64,000 bases of DNA, from NCBI RefSeq assembly GCF_023701485.1, contig NZ_JAMQBK010000088.1:1-64000 (forward strand). Reading direction: 5' to 3'. Positions 1-7,707 of the stretch are shown here, piece after piece. Source of the DNA: Aporhodopirellula aestuarii (GTDB taxonomy: Bacteria > Planctomycetota > Planctomycetia > Pirellulales > Pirellulaceae). The first letter of the stretch is position 1. Every line of letters starts with the position of its first letter. A program made the translations under genes and the position numbers. The notes beneath the pieces are model-generated. The model did not search any database. It had not been told where the DNA came from and saw only the letters and a list, made by a program, of their open reading frames with translations.

Positions 1-183
1 CGGACGGTGCGGTGGCCGAATGCTTACTTTACGGCAGCGGGTCTCTGGAGTCTGCGGGAGGCCCACAATCGTTTCGGACAATCCCTATTGGGGAACTGCT
101 AACCGGAGAGCCGTATGCGGGAAAACCGCACGTACGGTTCGGAGGGAGGGGAGTCCGGCTCAACCGGACTTCCCTACCCCTAT
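1..183 (+). mobile_element. Group II intron, 3' end (domains IV tail, V and VI)
   Basis: The sequence at 108-140 folds as a domain V: lower stem GAGCCGTA/TACGGTTC, upper stem GCGG/CCGC capped by a GAAA-type loop, and the AGC triad at its 5' end. It is followed at about 141-180 by a domain VI helix whose 3' strand carries an unpaired A (176) seven bases before the expected intron end CTAT (183), which is the branch-point arrangement of group II introns. The 1-107 stretch resembles the linker seen after the maturase reading frame (ending in CTAACCG just before domain V). The rest of the intron, including any reverse transcriptase/maturase, lies outside the window. Boundary at 183 is inferred from the terminal AY rule. 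Confidence 0.85.
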
Positions 184-264
184 GTTTCGAAATTCCGCAG
201 TAATTAAATCGACGCCCCACGGCGCTCGGCTCACTGCCGGGGTTGTTGTCGATCAAAACAACGA

Positions 265-300
265 GAGCCGGTGATGCGGAAGCTCCGCATGTACCGGCTC
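265..300. other. Strong hairpin: second domain-V-like element or kdgK terminator
   Basis: An 8-bp outer stem (265-272 with 293-300) and a 7-bp inner stem (274-280 with 284-290) enclose a 3-base AGC loop, with a 1 versus 2 base internal bulge. Length (36 nt), the GAGCC start and the bulge position resemble a group II intron domain V, and it lies only 82 bases after the end of a genuine intron tail. However the loop is not a GNRA loop. Read on the minus strand it is also a GC-rich hairpin placed 22 bases after the kdgK stop and followed by a T-rich GTTGTTTTG, so a Rho-independent terminator is an equal explanation. Confidence 0.5.
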
Positions 301-321
301 GCGAGGATTCGGCGGTAATGT

Positions 322-1401
322 TTAGCGTTGCACGCGGGCGGACCCGCCCTTGGCGAAGGCTTCGACCTCTGGAAGTGTCGCCCGGCTGACGTCTCCGGTG
401 AACGTGGTGAGCAACGCGCCGTGAGCCCAACCGATGCGAAGTGCGTCTTCAGGAGCACGTCCATCGAGCAGGCTGTAGATCAAACCGGATGCGAATCCGT
501 CACCACCGCCGATGCGGTCGATCACATCGAGTTCCGCGGTCGGTGCCGCGTACTCTTTGCCTTCGTGCCACAACACGGCGCTCCATGAGTGGCGGTTGGT
601 CGAGTGGACTTCGCGTAGAGTCGTCGCGACCGCTTTGACGTTCGGGAACTTCTCGACGGCGTCGCCGATCATTATGAAGAAGTTTTTCGGGTCCAATCCG
701 CCAGAAGATTTCTCTTCGACGTCGGGCCCTTTGATGCCGCATCCCTTTTGCAGGTCTTCTTCGTTGCCGATCAAAACGTCGACGTTCTTAACGATCTTGG
801 CCATCATTTCTTGGCCTTTGGCGAGACCACCGATGGTGTCCCAAAGTTTGGCTCGGTAGTTCAAGTCGAAGGAGCGGATCGCGCCGTGGCGTCCAGCAGC
901 TTCCATCATCTCGATCACGACTTGCGACGTCGTTTCCGACAGGGCCGCAAAGATACCGCCGCTGTGTACCCAGCGAACGCCACCTGCGAAGATCTTGTCC
1001 CAATCGAAGTCGCCCGGTTTGAGCATCGCTCCGGCTTCGTTGGCTCGGTTGTAAAAGACGACAGGAGGACGGACGCCTTGGCCGCGGTCGCTGTACACGG
1101 TCGCCATGTTGGGTCCGCGAACACCGTCGTGTTTGAAGTTCTTGTAGAACGGTCGGACACCCATCGCCCGCACTTGTCGCTGGATCAGTTCGCCGATGCC
1201 GTTGTCGACCATGGCAGTCGCCACGCCGGTCGAGAGACCGAAGCAGGACGCCAGGTTGGCGGCACAGTTGTATTCGCCACCGGACACATGAACTTCAAAA
1301 TTGGTTGCGGTGCGAAACGGAATCACGCCCGGATCGAGTCGGTGCACCAACGCACCCAAAGCCAGGAAATCGAGATCGGCACCGGCGGCTGGAATTTTCA
1401 T
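322..1401 (-). CDS. kdgK: PfkB-family sugar kinase, probable 2-dehydro-3-deoxygluconokinase
   Basis: A 359-residue ribokinase/PfkB-family kinase that probably phosphorylates 2-keto-3-deoxygluconate to KDPG in the cytosol. The family's second signature is clear at residues 295-308 (IDRIGGGDGFASGL) with the catalytic base at Asp301; the GGE-N segment at 41-45 fits the N-terminal sugar-binding part and the NEED segment near 213-216 is typical of the family. The substrate is inferred from similarity of overall layout to KdgK and from the neighbour upstream on the same strand, a mannonate oxidoreductase-like SDR, which would supply the same pathway. A 139-base gap separates the two, so they may be co-transcribed. 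A related sugar kinase specificity (for example fructokinase-like) cannot be excluded. Confidence 0.78.
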   Translation of the reverse strand: MKIPAAGADLDFLALGALVHRLDPGVIPFRTATNFEVHVSGGEYNCAANLASCFGLSTGVATAMVDNGIGELIQRQVRAMGVRPFYKNFKHDGVRGPNMATVYSDRGQGVRPPVVFYNRANEAGAMLKPGDFDWDKIFAGGVRWVHSGGIFAALSETTSQVVIEMMEAAGRHGAIRSFDLNYRAKLWDTIGGLAKGQEMMAKIVKNVDVLIGNEEDLQKGCGIKGPDVEEKSSGGLDPKNFFIMIGDAVEKFPNVKAVATTLREVHSTNRHSWSAVLWHEGKEYAAPTAELDVIDRIGGGDGFASGLIYSLLDGRAPEDALRIGWAHGALLTTFTGDVSRATLPEVEAFAKGGSARVQR

Positions 1402-1540
1402 GCTGAAGACTTCAGTGTTGAGGATGGAGAAGTGTTTTGGGAGACGGTTTGCGACACATCACTCGGGTGAGCGAATCGGTTCGGAAGTGACGATTCGTCG
1501 TAACTCTTGGTGAGTTTGGCAAACTGAATTGTGCGAACGA

Positions 1541-2356
1541 TTAGATCGTTACCGATGCGAATCCGCCGTCGACGGCGATGTTTTGGCCGGTGACGAACGA
1601 CGATGCCTTCCGGCTGGCTAACCAAATGACTGCGCCGGCGAGTTCTTCTGGCGTGCCAAAGCGGGCCATCGGGGTGTGCCCGATGATCTGTCCGCCACGT
1701 TCGGTGTAGGTGCCGTCTTCGTTGAAGAGCAGTTTGCGGTTCTGTTCGGCGGGGAAGAAACCGGGGCTGATCGCGTTCACGCGGACTCCCGTGGTTGCCC
1801 ATTCACGGGCGAGCCAGAGGGTGAGGTTGATCACGGCAGCTTTGGCGGCTGAGTAAGCGACGACTCGCGAGAGCGGGATGATCCCGGACATCGACGCGAT
1901 ATTGATGATGCTACCCGCACCGGCTTCGATCATCGCCGGGGCGAAGACTTGGCTCGGCAACAATGCACCGCCGACGAGGTTGAGGTCGAAGACCGTTTGC
2001 CAAGCGTCGGCGGGCAGTTTGCAAACATCGCCGCCTGGCGGGATGGTGGCATCGGGGTGGTTGCCCCCGGCGGCATTGACGAGCACGGTAGGCGTTCCCG
2101 CCCAAGCCGTGACGGCGTCGCGAGCCGATTCGAGTGATTCTTTGCTGAGCCCGTCGGCGGCAAAGAATTTCGCCTCACCGCCGGCGCTGATGATTTTTTC
2201 CGCCCGGGCGTTCCCGCGTTCGGCGTTCCGGCCGAGCACCGCGATTTTGGCCCCCGCACTCCCGAGAGCCTCGGCCATGTGGCCGCCGAGTTCGCCCGTG
2301 CCACCGATCACAACGGCGACATCATTACTGAGATCAAAAAGATTGTTCGTATTCAT
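1541..2356 (-). CDS. SDR-family D-mannonate oxidoreductase (fructuronate reductase) candidate
   Basis: A 271-residue short-chain dehydrogenase/reductase. The dinucleotide-binding glycine motif is at 19-25 (GTGELGG), the NAAG motif at 94-97, and the catalytic Tyr-x-x-x-Lys at Tyr168/Lys172 with serines at 154-157. The C-terminal half contains GFFPAEQNRKLL and a HTPMARFGTPEEL segment characteristic of the YjmF/UxuB-type SDRs that interconvert D-fructuronate and D-mannonate. Mannonate dehydration gives KDG, the likely substrate of the kinase encoded just downstream, so the two genes would serve glucuronate breakdown; the mannonate dehydratase itself is not in the window. The exact substrate and cofactor are inferred. 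Confidence 0.78.
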   Translation of the reverse strand: MNTNNLFDLSNDVAVVIGGTGELGGHMAEALGSAGAKIAVLGRNAERGNARAEKIISAGGEAKFFAADGLSKESLESARDAVTAWAGTPTVLVNAAGGNHPDATIPPGGDVCKLPADAWQTVFDLNLVGGALLPSQVFAPAMIEAGAGSIINIASMSGIIPLSRVVAYSAAKAAVINLTLWLAREWATTGVRVNAISPGFFPAEQNRKLLFNEDGTYTERGGQIIGHTPMARFGTPEELAGAVIWLASRKASSFVTGQNIAVDGGFASVTI

Positions 2357-2640
2357 AGCCGAACAATCTAGCTACACGCGAAGTCCGAAACCAGACGACG
2401 GGGCGTGCATTTTTTTGATTCACGGCATTCGCTCGACGCTCGGCCGAGATCGCAGAGACAGCCGCGTGTTCCATAGAGTTTGATCTTGTGCTGAGGCGTC
2501 AGGATTCGCCTCCCGGAGTGCCGTGTTCTGCCGATGTGAGCGTTCCGGATCACGATCGACTCTATGACTTTTTGCCACATCCTCGGCGGCCCGTGTTGGT
2601 TCGGCGAGACGTCCCGGGGGGCGACGTCCAATTCGCTGCT

Positions 2641-3366
2641 TCAATCGAGTTGTCCAATGAATACGTAGTACGGGGCCCGCAGCATTGGCAGGTAGGGAAC
2701 CTTGCCGGTATGTTCGCTAAGGTGCAACGTCTTGAACTTTCGCTGCAACATCGCGAGGTGATCGCCGGAGAGGAACACGTTGTCCGCGGCAAACCAGTGT
2801 TGCCAGAACGCCCTGCGAAGCCAGCCGTGCTGACGCAGTGGGGGATCGGCGTGTTTGCGAGAAACGTAAAAATCGGTGACGCCGATGCGGCCACCCGGGC
2901 GGAGCAGTTGGATCGCTGCATCGACCGCGGCAAACCAATCCGGAATCATCGTGAGCGAATACGAGAACGTCACGAGGTCCGCGGGGCGGTCGATCGCTCG
3001 AAAGGTGGTCGCGTCGGCGAGGTGCGTTCTGACGACCGGCCCGGCAAGGTCTCGCCGCTTTGCGATACCCATTAGCGAAGGCGATAGATCCACCAAATGC
3101 ACCTCCGACAAACACCCTGCTCGATCGCCCGCCAGCGTCACGTTCTCGCCCGTGCCGCACCCCAAGTCCACCCACACACCTCCGTCGGTGAAGTCGAGCT
3201 GTTCGATCAGCGGCTGTCGGCCATGCAGCAACCGGGATCGAAAGCCGTCGTAGTCACCGGCCTGTTTGCCGTAAAAACTCTCTAGCCGATCTTGGTGCGT
3301 CGAGCCCGTCGTGCGGTGCAGCAGCAGTTGTCGAAGGACGCGTAAATCACTCGCCCAAGTACTCAT
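2641..3366 (-). CDS. btaB: SAM-dependent methyltransferase, BtaB-like
   Basis: A 241-residue class I methyltransferase with SAM motif I at 65-75 (WVDLGCGTGEN) and an acidic post-I strand (VHLVDLSPS). It begins inside the stop codon of the upstream btaA-like gene (ATGA overlap at 3363-3366), so the two are translationally coupled. In betaine lipid synthesis BtaB trimethylates diacylglyceryl-homoserine to diacylglyceryl-N,N,N-trimethylhomoserine (DGTS). The methyltransferase fold is seen directly; the BtaB assignment rests on coupling to BtaA. The C-terminal segment with several aromatic residues may meet the membrane. Confidence 0.82.
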   Translation of the reverse strand: MSTWASDLRVLRQLLLHRTTGSTHQDRLESFYGKQAGDYDGFRSRLLHGRQPLIEQLDFTDGGVWVDLGCGTGENVTLAGDRAGCLSEVHLVDLSPSLMGIAKRRDLAGPVVRTHLADATTFRAIDRPADLVTFSYSLTMIPDWFAAVDAAIQLLRPGGRIGVTDFYVSRKHADPPLRQHGWLRRAFWQHWFAADNVFLSGDHLAMLQRKFKTLHLSEHTGKVPYLPMLRAPYYVFIGQLD

Positions 3367-4568
3367 GCTGCCATGCCTTTGAGATCCGCAACGTAGAAAC
3401 TGCCGTAGGTATTGACCCGGTCACAGACATGGAGTTTTTTCGCCAAGTCGGTGTGGTATGACAGCAAATCACCTAAACGGCAACGTCGCCCGTCGTACCA
3501 GACTCGCAACGGGTCGATGAAGTCGACTTTCAATGCTGCGCTGCGCCACAGGATTCGGGAGTGGGTGGCGGCCCGGTCGAGGATCGCCTGCCATTCGCTG
3601 GCCAAGTGTTCCGGATAGCGATCGTACAACCAATCCATATGGTCCAGCAGGACGAACCGCGAGATCGAACCGTTGTGGTTGGTCAAAAAGGTTTCCATCG
3701 TTGACGTGTGCACCGAAATGCGATCGGCGAGGCCCGATTTGAATCGATCGAAATTGACCGCTCGGAGGTATTCGGGACAACACTGATCCGAATATTCGCC
3801 CGTCAGATAGACTCGCCAGAAGTAGTTTTTTTTCAGTGGTGTGTTTTGGAAGACCGATGCGATCCGATCTTGAATGAAGTCGGCGATGCCGCCGGGATAA
3901 CCCTGGTCGATTTGATTTCGTTGGCTACGCGGCACGCCGAGCATTGCCATCGTGGTGTCGCGTCGCAGCGCCCAACGCAGCGGCCGAGTCCACAGCAGAC
4001 GATCGACATTTCGGCGTGAGTAGATTTCACGTTGATGTTCGACGCTCGGTGCGTCGAGTAATTCGTCAATGGCCGCGCGAAGCTCGGGTGATCGTTTGAC
4101 ATAACCGTTGATCAACCAAGCGAACAAACCGGCGGTTCCGCGAAAGTAAAAACTGCGTCTTCGATGGCTGCCGTCAAAGAAGTTGCCACGCAAATCCCAA
4201 ATCTGTTTTGCCTGATCGCTGAGGTGTTGTCGAACGGCGTCCTTGTAGAGTGAGTGCCATTGCGGATGGCGGCCTTGGCCGAAGAGGCGAAAGAAATCGT
4301 CGTGTGCGAGTGACTTGATCGTGGCCAGTTTCAACTCGAGCAAGGCATTTTGCAGCGGATTGACGTCGATCGCATGGACCTCACGTGGGCTTTCCAACGC
4401 ATAGTCCAACGCGTTGCATCCGGCCGATGTGATCAGCGCGACGTTGTCATTGGGGCCTAGCTCGAGAGCTTGGCGATCAATCTCCGGATCCTCCCAGCAC
4501 GTGTTGTAAACCAGATTCTGACGGTGGACCGCGGTAAAGCAACGGTTAGCAAGCCACTGAAATGCCAT
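3363..4568 (-). CDS. btaA: S-adenosylmethionine:diacylglycerol 3-amino-3-carboxypropyltransferase (BtaA)
   Basis: A 401-residue DUF3419/BtaA-family protein. The family hallmark YNTCWEDPEID is at 21-31, and a modified SAM-binding loop (ITSAGCNALDYAL) follows at 46-58 with the acidic VHAIDVNP at 64-71. BtaA moves the 3-amino-3-carboxypropyl group of SAM onto diacylglycerol, giving diacylglyceryl-homoserine at the membrane; the overlapping downstream methyltransferase would complete DGTS. Such lipids replace phospholipids in several bacteria under phosphate limitation. I could not identify a convincing Pho box or Shine-Dalgarno upstream of the ATG at 4568. Confidence 0.9.
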   Translation of the reverse strand: MAFQWLANRCFTAVHRQNLVYNTCWEDPEIDRQALELGPNDNVALITSAGCNALDYALESPREVHAIDVNPLQNALLELKLATIKSLAHDDFFRLFGQGRHPQWHSLYKDAVRQHLSDQAKQIWDLRGNFFDGSHRRRSFYFRGTAGLFAWLINGYVKRSPELRAAIDELLDAPSVEHQREIYSRRNVDRLLWTRPLRWALRRDTTMAMLGVPRSQRNQIDQGYPGGIADFIQDRIASVFQNTPLKKNYFWRVYLTGEYSDQCCPEYLRAVNFDRFKSGLADRISVHTSTMETFLTNHNGSISRFVLLDHMDWLYDRYPEHLASEWQAILDRAATHSRILWRSAALKVDFIDPLRVWYDGRRCRLGDLLSYHTDLAKKLHVCDRVNTYGSFYVADLKGMAA

Positions 4569-5277
4569 CGAGTCATTCGCTTATGTTGGGGGAAGACACC
4601 GGTCCGGAATCGGTCGGCGCCGCGACTGGAATCGCCCGTGAGCGACGGCGGATTTTTAGCAAACCGATGTTTAGATTGAGTGATCATGCCTCATGACTTG
4701 CGTTAAACATTCTCGACGAGTCGCCGGCGAGATTGCTGTATGTTGTGCCGGGGCCGTGAACATTTGACCCGTGGAGAGAGTGGATTCACGTCGGACGACA
4801 CCGCTTTGGGTTGCCCATGACTTGAGACGACGTTGTCGCAATTGGTTATTTTTGATCCGCAAAACGGGCTGGAAACGCGGTTGGGACCTGTTTAGGGTGT
4901 GAAATCGCTCGAATGGGTCGCTCCAAAAAACGCCCGTCGAACTCCTGCCCTGCCCCGCCCCGCCCTGCCCCGCCCTACCCCATGCTGGCCTCCCCTGCCG
5001 GCACTCCCACCTTTATTCCTGCTGCAAGCCCATGAATCTTCGATGCTTCGTCGCTGGTCCGCGTCAGTCGCGGTTTGATTCACGTTCTTTGCCGGGCTCG
5101 AGTCGTGAAAAGTTGCGTGGACCCTTGCTGTCGCGACCCATGCGTAATCGCGTTTCTTTTGCGTGGTCGTGGATGCAGCGTTTGGTGTGCGGTCCCGAAG
5201 GCACGCCGGCGTCGCCCCTGCTCTGTTCTCGCGTTAGCCGTGACGATGGTGGGCTGAGCTCGTGCCGATGGAGCTCG
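4569..5277. other. Non-coding stretch with a CCCTGCCC tract
   Basis: No convincing gene. It separates btaA (leftward) from a rightward secreted protein gene, so promoters for both should lie here. At 4944-4981 is a C-rich tract of repeated CCCTG/CCCCG units on the plus strand. The segment 5032-5277 is open in frame with the downstream gene but has the character of non-coding sequence and precedes the likely start at 5278. Confidence 0.6.
4944..4981 (+). repeat. C-rich CCCTG/CCCCG short tandem tract
   Basis: About seven imperfect 5-base units of CCCTG, CCCCG and CCCTA type. Related CCCTGCCCTG tracts occur at 18657-18666, 18800-18809, 45110-45127 and 55980-55990, four of the five in the leader region before a rightward gene. 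Function unknown. Confidence 0.6.
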
Positions 5278-7608
5278 ATGGTATGGGGCTGGGCATTGGT
5301 GTTGCTCGTCAGCGCGAGCGTCGTGGCTGATGAATACACATTCAGTTGTTGGCAGAATGGCTGGCGAAAGAATGCCAATGACCACAGCGCGGACATCTTT
5401 GGAATCGAAACCAATCGTTACGGTTTCACACTCGATGTCGCCGATTTTCGAAACGTGAGGGTGGGCCGGATTGCCAGCACGCAGTCCTACGCTCAGGCGG
5501 CACGCCATAAGGCGGAGAAGTTCAAGCAGCTGCCACCCGCGACACTGTTGATTGAGATCGACATTGATGGCACGAAATATCGAGCAAGCACGTGTGCGGC
5601 AGGACTAGAAGAAGGTGTCAAGCGTTTGTCTTCGGTACGCATGTGGGAGTCAGGACGCTACGTTCAGCACTACGATTTTCTGGGACTCGCTTTCCGCGAT
5701 GCCGCTGGCAAGGGACTCGACTGCGACGCTCGTCTTGATTTGGTCGCGTGGCCCGGTTCGATCACGTTTAACCTGATCGTTTCCGGCGAACTCAAATGCT
5801 CGACGAGTGTATTGAGTTTGGGACTGACGAGTGAAGCGGGCAGTTGGCGTGAATCGATCACCGTTGACGGTCCGTGGGACGGTGAACGCGAATACGACGT
5901 GACAGTGACCTGTCCGATCACGCCTGTTGCCGACGCATCAGTACCGAACGTTTCGGTTGCGACTGCAAGTGGGACCGCGATACCCGTGCGATTTGATGAC
6001 CAGAAAAGTTGTTTTGTGGCCTCGGTGAACCAGTTGCGGCGACGCTGGAAAACGGGCAACACCGACATCCGGAACTATGACGAGTTTGACGTGACGGTTT
6101 CTGGTGGTGGCCCTCATGCGGTCGTTCCATTGCTGGTTGATATGCGTCCTCCTGCCAATGTGATCGGTGTGTGCCCGATCTTGTGTGATGAGGAAGGGAG
6201 ACCTACGGGGATCCCTGTTCAGCTAAGTAAGAACTGGCACTACACGCCGATGGGGTCGTACGTGATGACGTACATGATGTTGCCGGCGGAAAAGTCGACG
6301 ACGTATCGATTGCGGTTTTCCTACGGTTTCTACGGGACTCTGCCCTCGGCCAGTCACGCCCAGTTGTGCTTAATCGGATACGGGGGGAACGGTCGTTGGG
6401 ACCAATTGGCGATCGGATGTTGGGGCGAAACGATTTGCTTTGATGTGGACATGAGTTTGGTGGATGTCGCGATTACCGATATCCGCACGCTAATGACGCG
6501 TAACGGACGTCAGGGGAAAAAGTGGGGATGGACGAATGCCGGTTGGGGCGGCGATTGGCTAAACATCCGGGATGCGAAGCAGAAGAAATACCTACCAAAT
6601 GGTGTCAAGACCGCGTACGTCTCGCATGGCCCCTGTTTGACTGATGTGCGGCACGAAGGCTACTACGGCGAGAATCAGGAAGTCGCGTTTGCGGCACGCG
6701 TGCAAACATTGCGTACCGACGACTATTGCCGAACGTTTCAGAAGCTTCGGTACACGTTCGAGCGAGACGTTGAGGCGGACGACATCTGGTTGTTCAAACT
6801 CGGGAGAACGTTCAGCTACCGAACACCGCGACTCGACTATGGACATGCGGGCGGTCTGATTGAATCTCTTAAAACGCCTGCCGATCTCACCAAGGGGCAG
6901 CGATGGGTGGATGAGGTCGAACTGTCGGGCGATGCACCTTACTGGATCGCTTTCACGGGAGCGGAAGAGACGCCCGCGAAGAATAACATGCCTAACGGTT
7001 ACCGGGCTTTGATCGTCCGGCGATTCGAAGCAGTGATCGGTGGTGAAACCTACGCGCAGCCCACCATCGGAAGTCCTGTCCATGCCGACAACCCGGTTAA
7101 TTTGGATCTCGAATTGCTGCCTCCCGACGGCATCCGCCAATTCACAAAAGGCGATCAAATCGAGATGGATTTAGAGTTGATCACGTTGCCACGGCAGGCA
7201 GATGACTACTACGGCCCGAATCAGAGTTTTCGTAATCATCTTGCCGAAAACCCGAACTCGTGGAAGACGACCTATCGCGAAGCACGCGGCAATAAGCTCG
7301 ACGTGCACGTCGTGGGCGGACGCAAGATTTCGAGTTATCCGATTGTTGTCCAGGTCTCAGAGCCTGAGGTGACCGTGACGATTCAAGGCGGCGTGGGTGC
7401 CGTTCCGATCCAATTTCAAGGCTTAGACGACATTCGCAATTGCCGACTCTTTCAAGTTGTTGATGGTGAGCGAATCGCGTTGGATCAGTCCGTCCATGGC
7501 AATGATTTTTGGCAAACCGATTTTGATTCAGTGTCGAAGACCTATCAGATGACATTCAATCTTCCGCTAAGCGAAATGAGAGAGTCACGCTGGGTGTTGA
7601 CCCATTAA
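5278..7608 (+). CDS. Large secreted protein of unknown function beside a polysaccharide lyase
   Basis: The ATG at 5278 is preferred because it is preceded by GGAG at 5269-5272 and begins a clean Sec signal peptide (WGWALVLLVSASVVADE, cleavage probably after VVA or VAD), giving 776 residues; the frame stays open back to 5032, which would bury the signal peptide. The mature protein has no motif I recognise. It is rich in aromatic and beta-strand-like segments, with a central region (GYGGNGRWDQL, GWTNAGWGGDW) and a C-terminal part resembling a beta-sandwich. It ends 99 bases before a PL38-like lyase gene on the same strand, so a role in polysaccharide binding or breakdown is plausible but is only inference from position. 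Confidence 0.75.
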   Translation: MVWGWALVLLVSASVVADEYTFSCWQNGWRKNANDHSADIFGIETNRYGFTLDVADFRNVRVGRIASTQSYAQAARHKAEKFKQLPPATLLIEIDIDGTKYRASTCAAGLEEGVKRLSSVRMWESGRYVQHYDFLGLAFRDAAGKGLDCDARLDLVAWPGSITFNLIVSGELKCSTSVLSLGLTSEAGSWRESITVDGPWDGEREYDVTVTCPITPVADASVPNVSVATASGTAIPVRFDDQKSCFVASVNQLRRRWKTGNTDIRNYDEFDVTVSGGGPHAVVPLLVDMRPPANVIGVCPILCDEEGRPTGIPVQLSKNWHYTPMGSYVMTYMMLPAEKSTTYRLRFSYGFYGTLPSASHAQLCLIGYGGNGRWDQLAIGCWGETICFDVDMSLVDVAITDIRTLMTRNGRQGKKWGWTNAGWGGDWLNIRDAKQKKYLPNGVKTAYVSHGPCLTDVRHEGYYGENQEVAFAARVQTLRTDDYCRTFQKLRYTFERDVEADDIWLFKLGRTFSYRTPRLDYGHAGGLIESLKTPADLTKGQRWVDEVELSGDAPYWIAFTGAEETPAKNNMPNGYRALIVRRFEAVIGGETYAQPTIGSPVHADNPVNLDLELLPPDGIRQFTKGDQIEMDLELITLPRQADDYYGPNQSFRNHLAENPNSWKTTYREARGNKLDVHVVGGRKISSYPIVVQVSEPEVTVTIQGGVGAVPIQFQGLDDIRNCRLFQVVDGERIALDQSVHGNDFWQTDFDSVSKTYQMTFNLPLSEMRESRWVLTH

Positions 7609-7707
7609 AGCGTTGTTCTGTGAATCCGCCCTTTCTGCGATCTCACTTTCCATCGATTGATGATGGAATACCGTCCACTCCAACCCGTCCTTTTTGAAGA
7701 GCCTGCT

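Noticed and set aside
748-1470. A 240-codon rightward frame opposite kdgK
   Set aside because: Antisense to a kinase with intact PfkB motif; no domain visible in its product.
2357-2640. Small leftward frames between the SDR and btaB
   Set aside because: Composition is not protein-like, no ribosome site, and they partly run into btaB.
4569-4800. Pho box upstream of btaA
   Set aside because: A CATGACTTG-like string was seen but does not form the paired 7-base repeats of a Pho box.
5032-5277. Upstream extension of the large secreted protein
   Set aside because: It would place 82 non-hydrophobic residues before the signal peptide, and the ATG at 5278 has GGAG at proper spacing.
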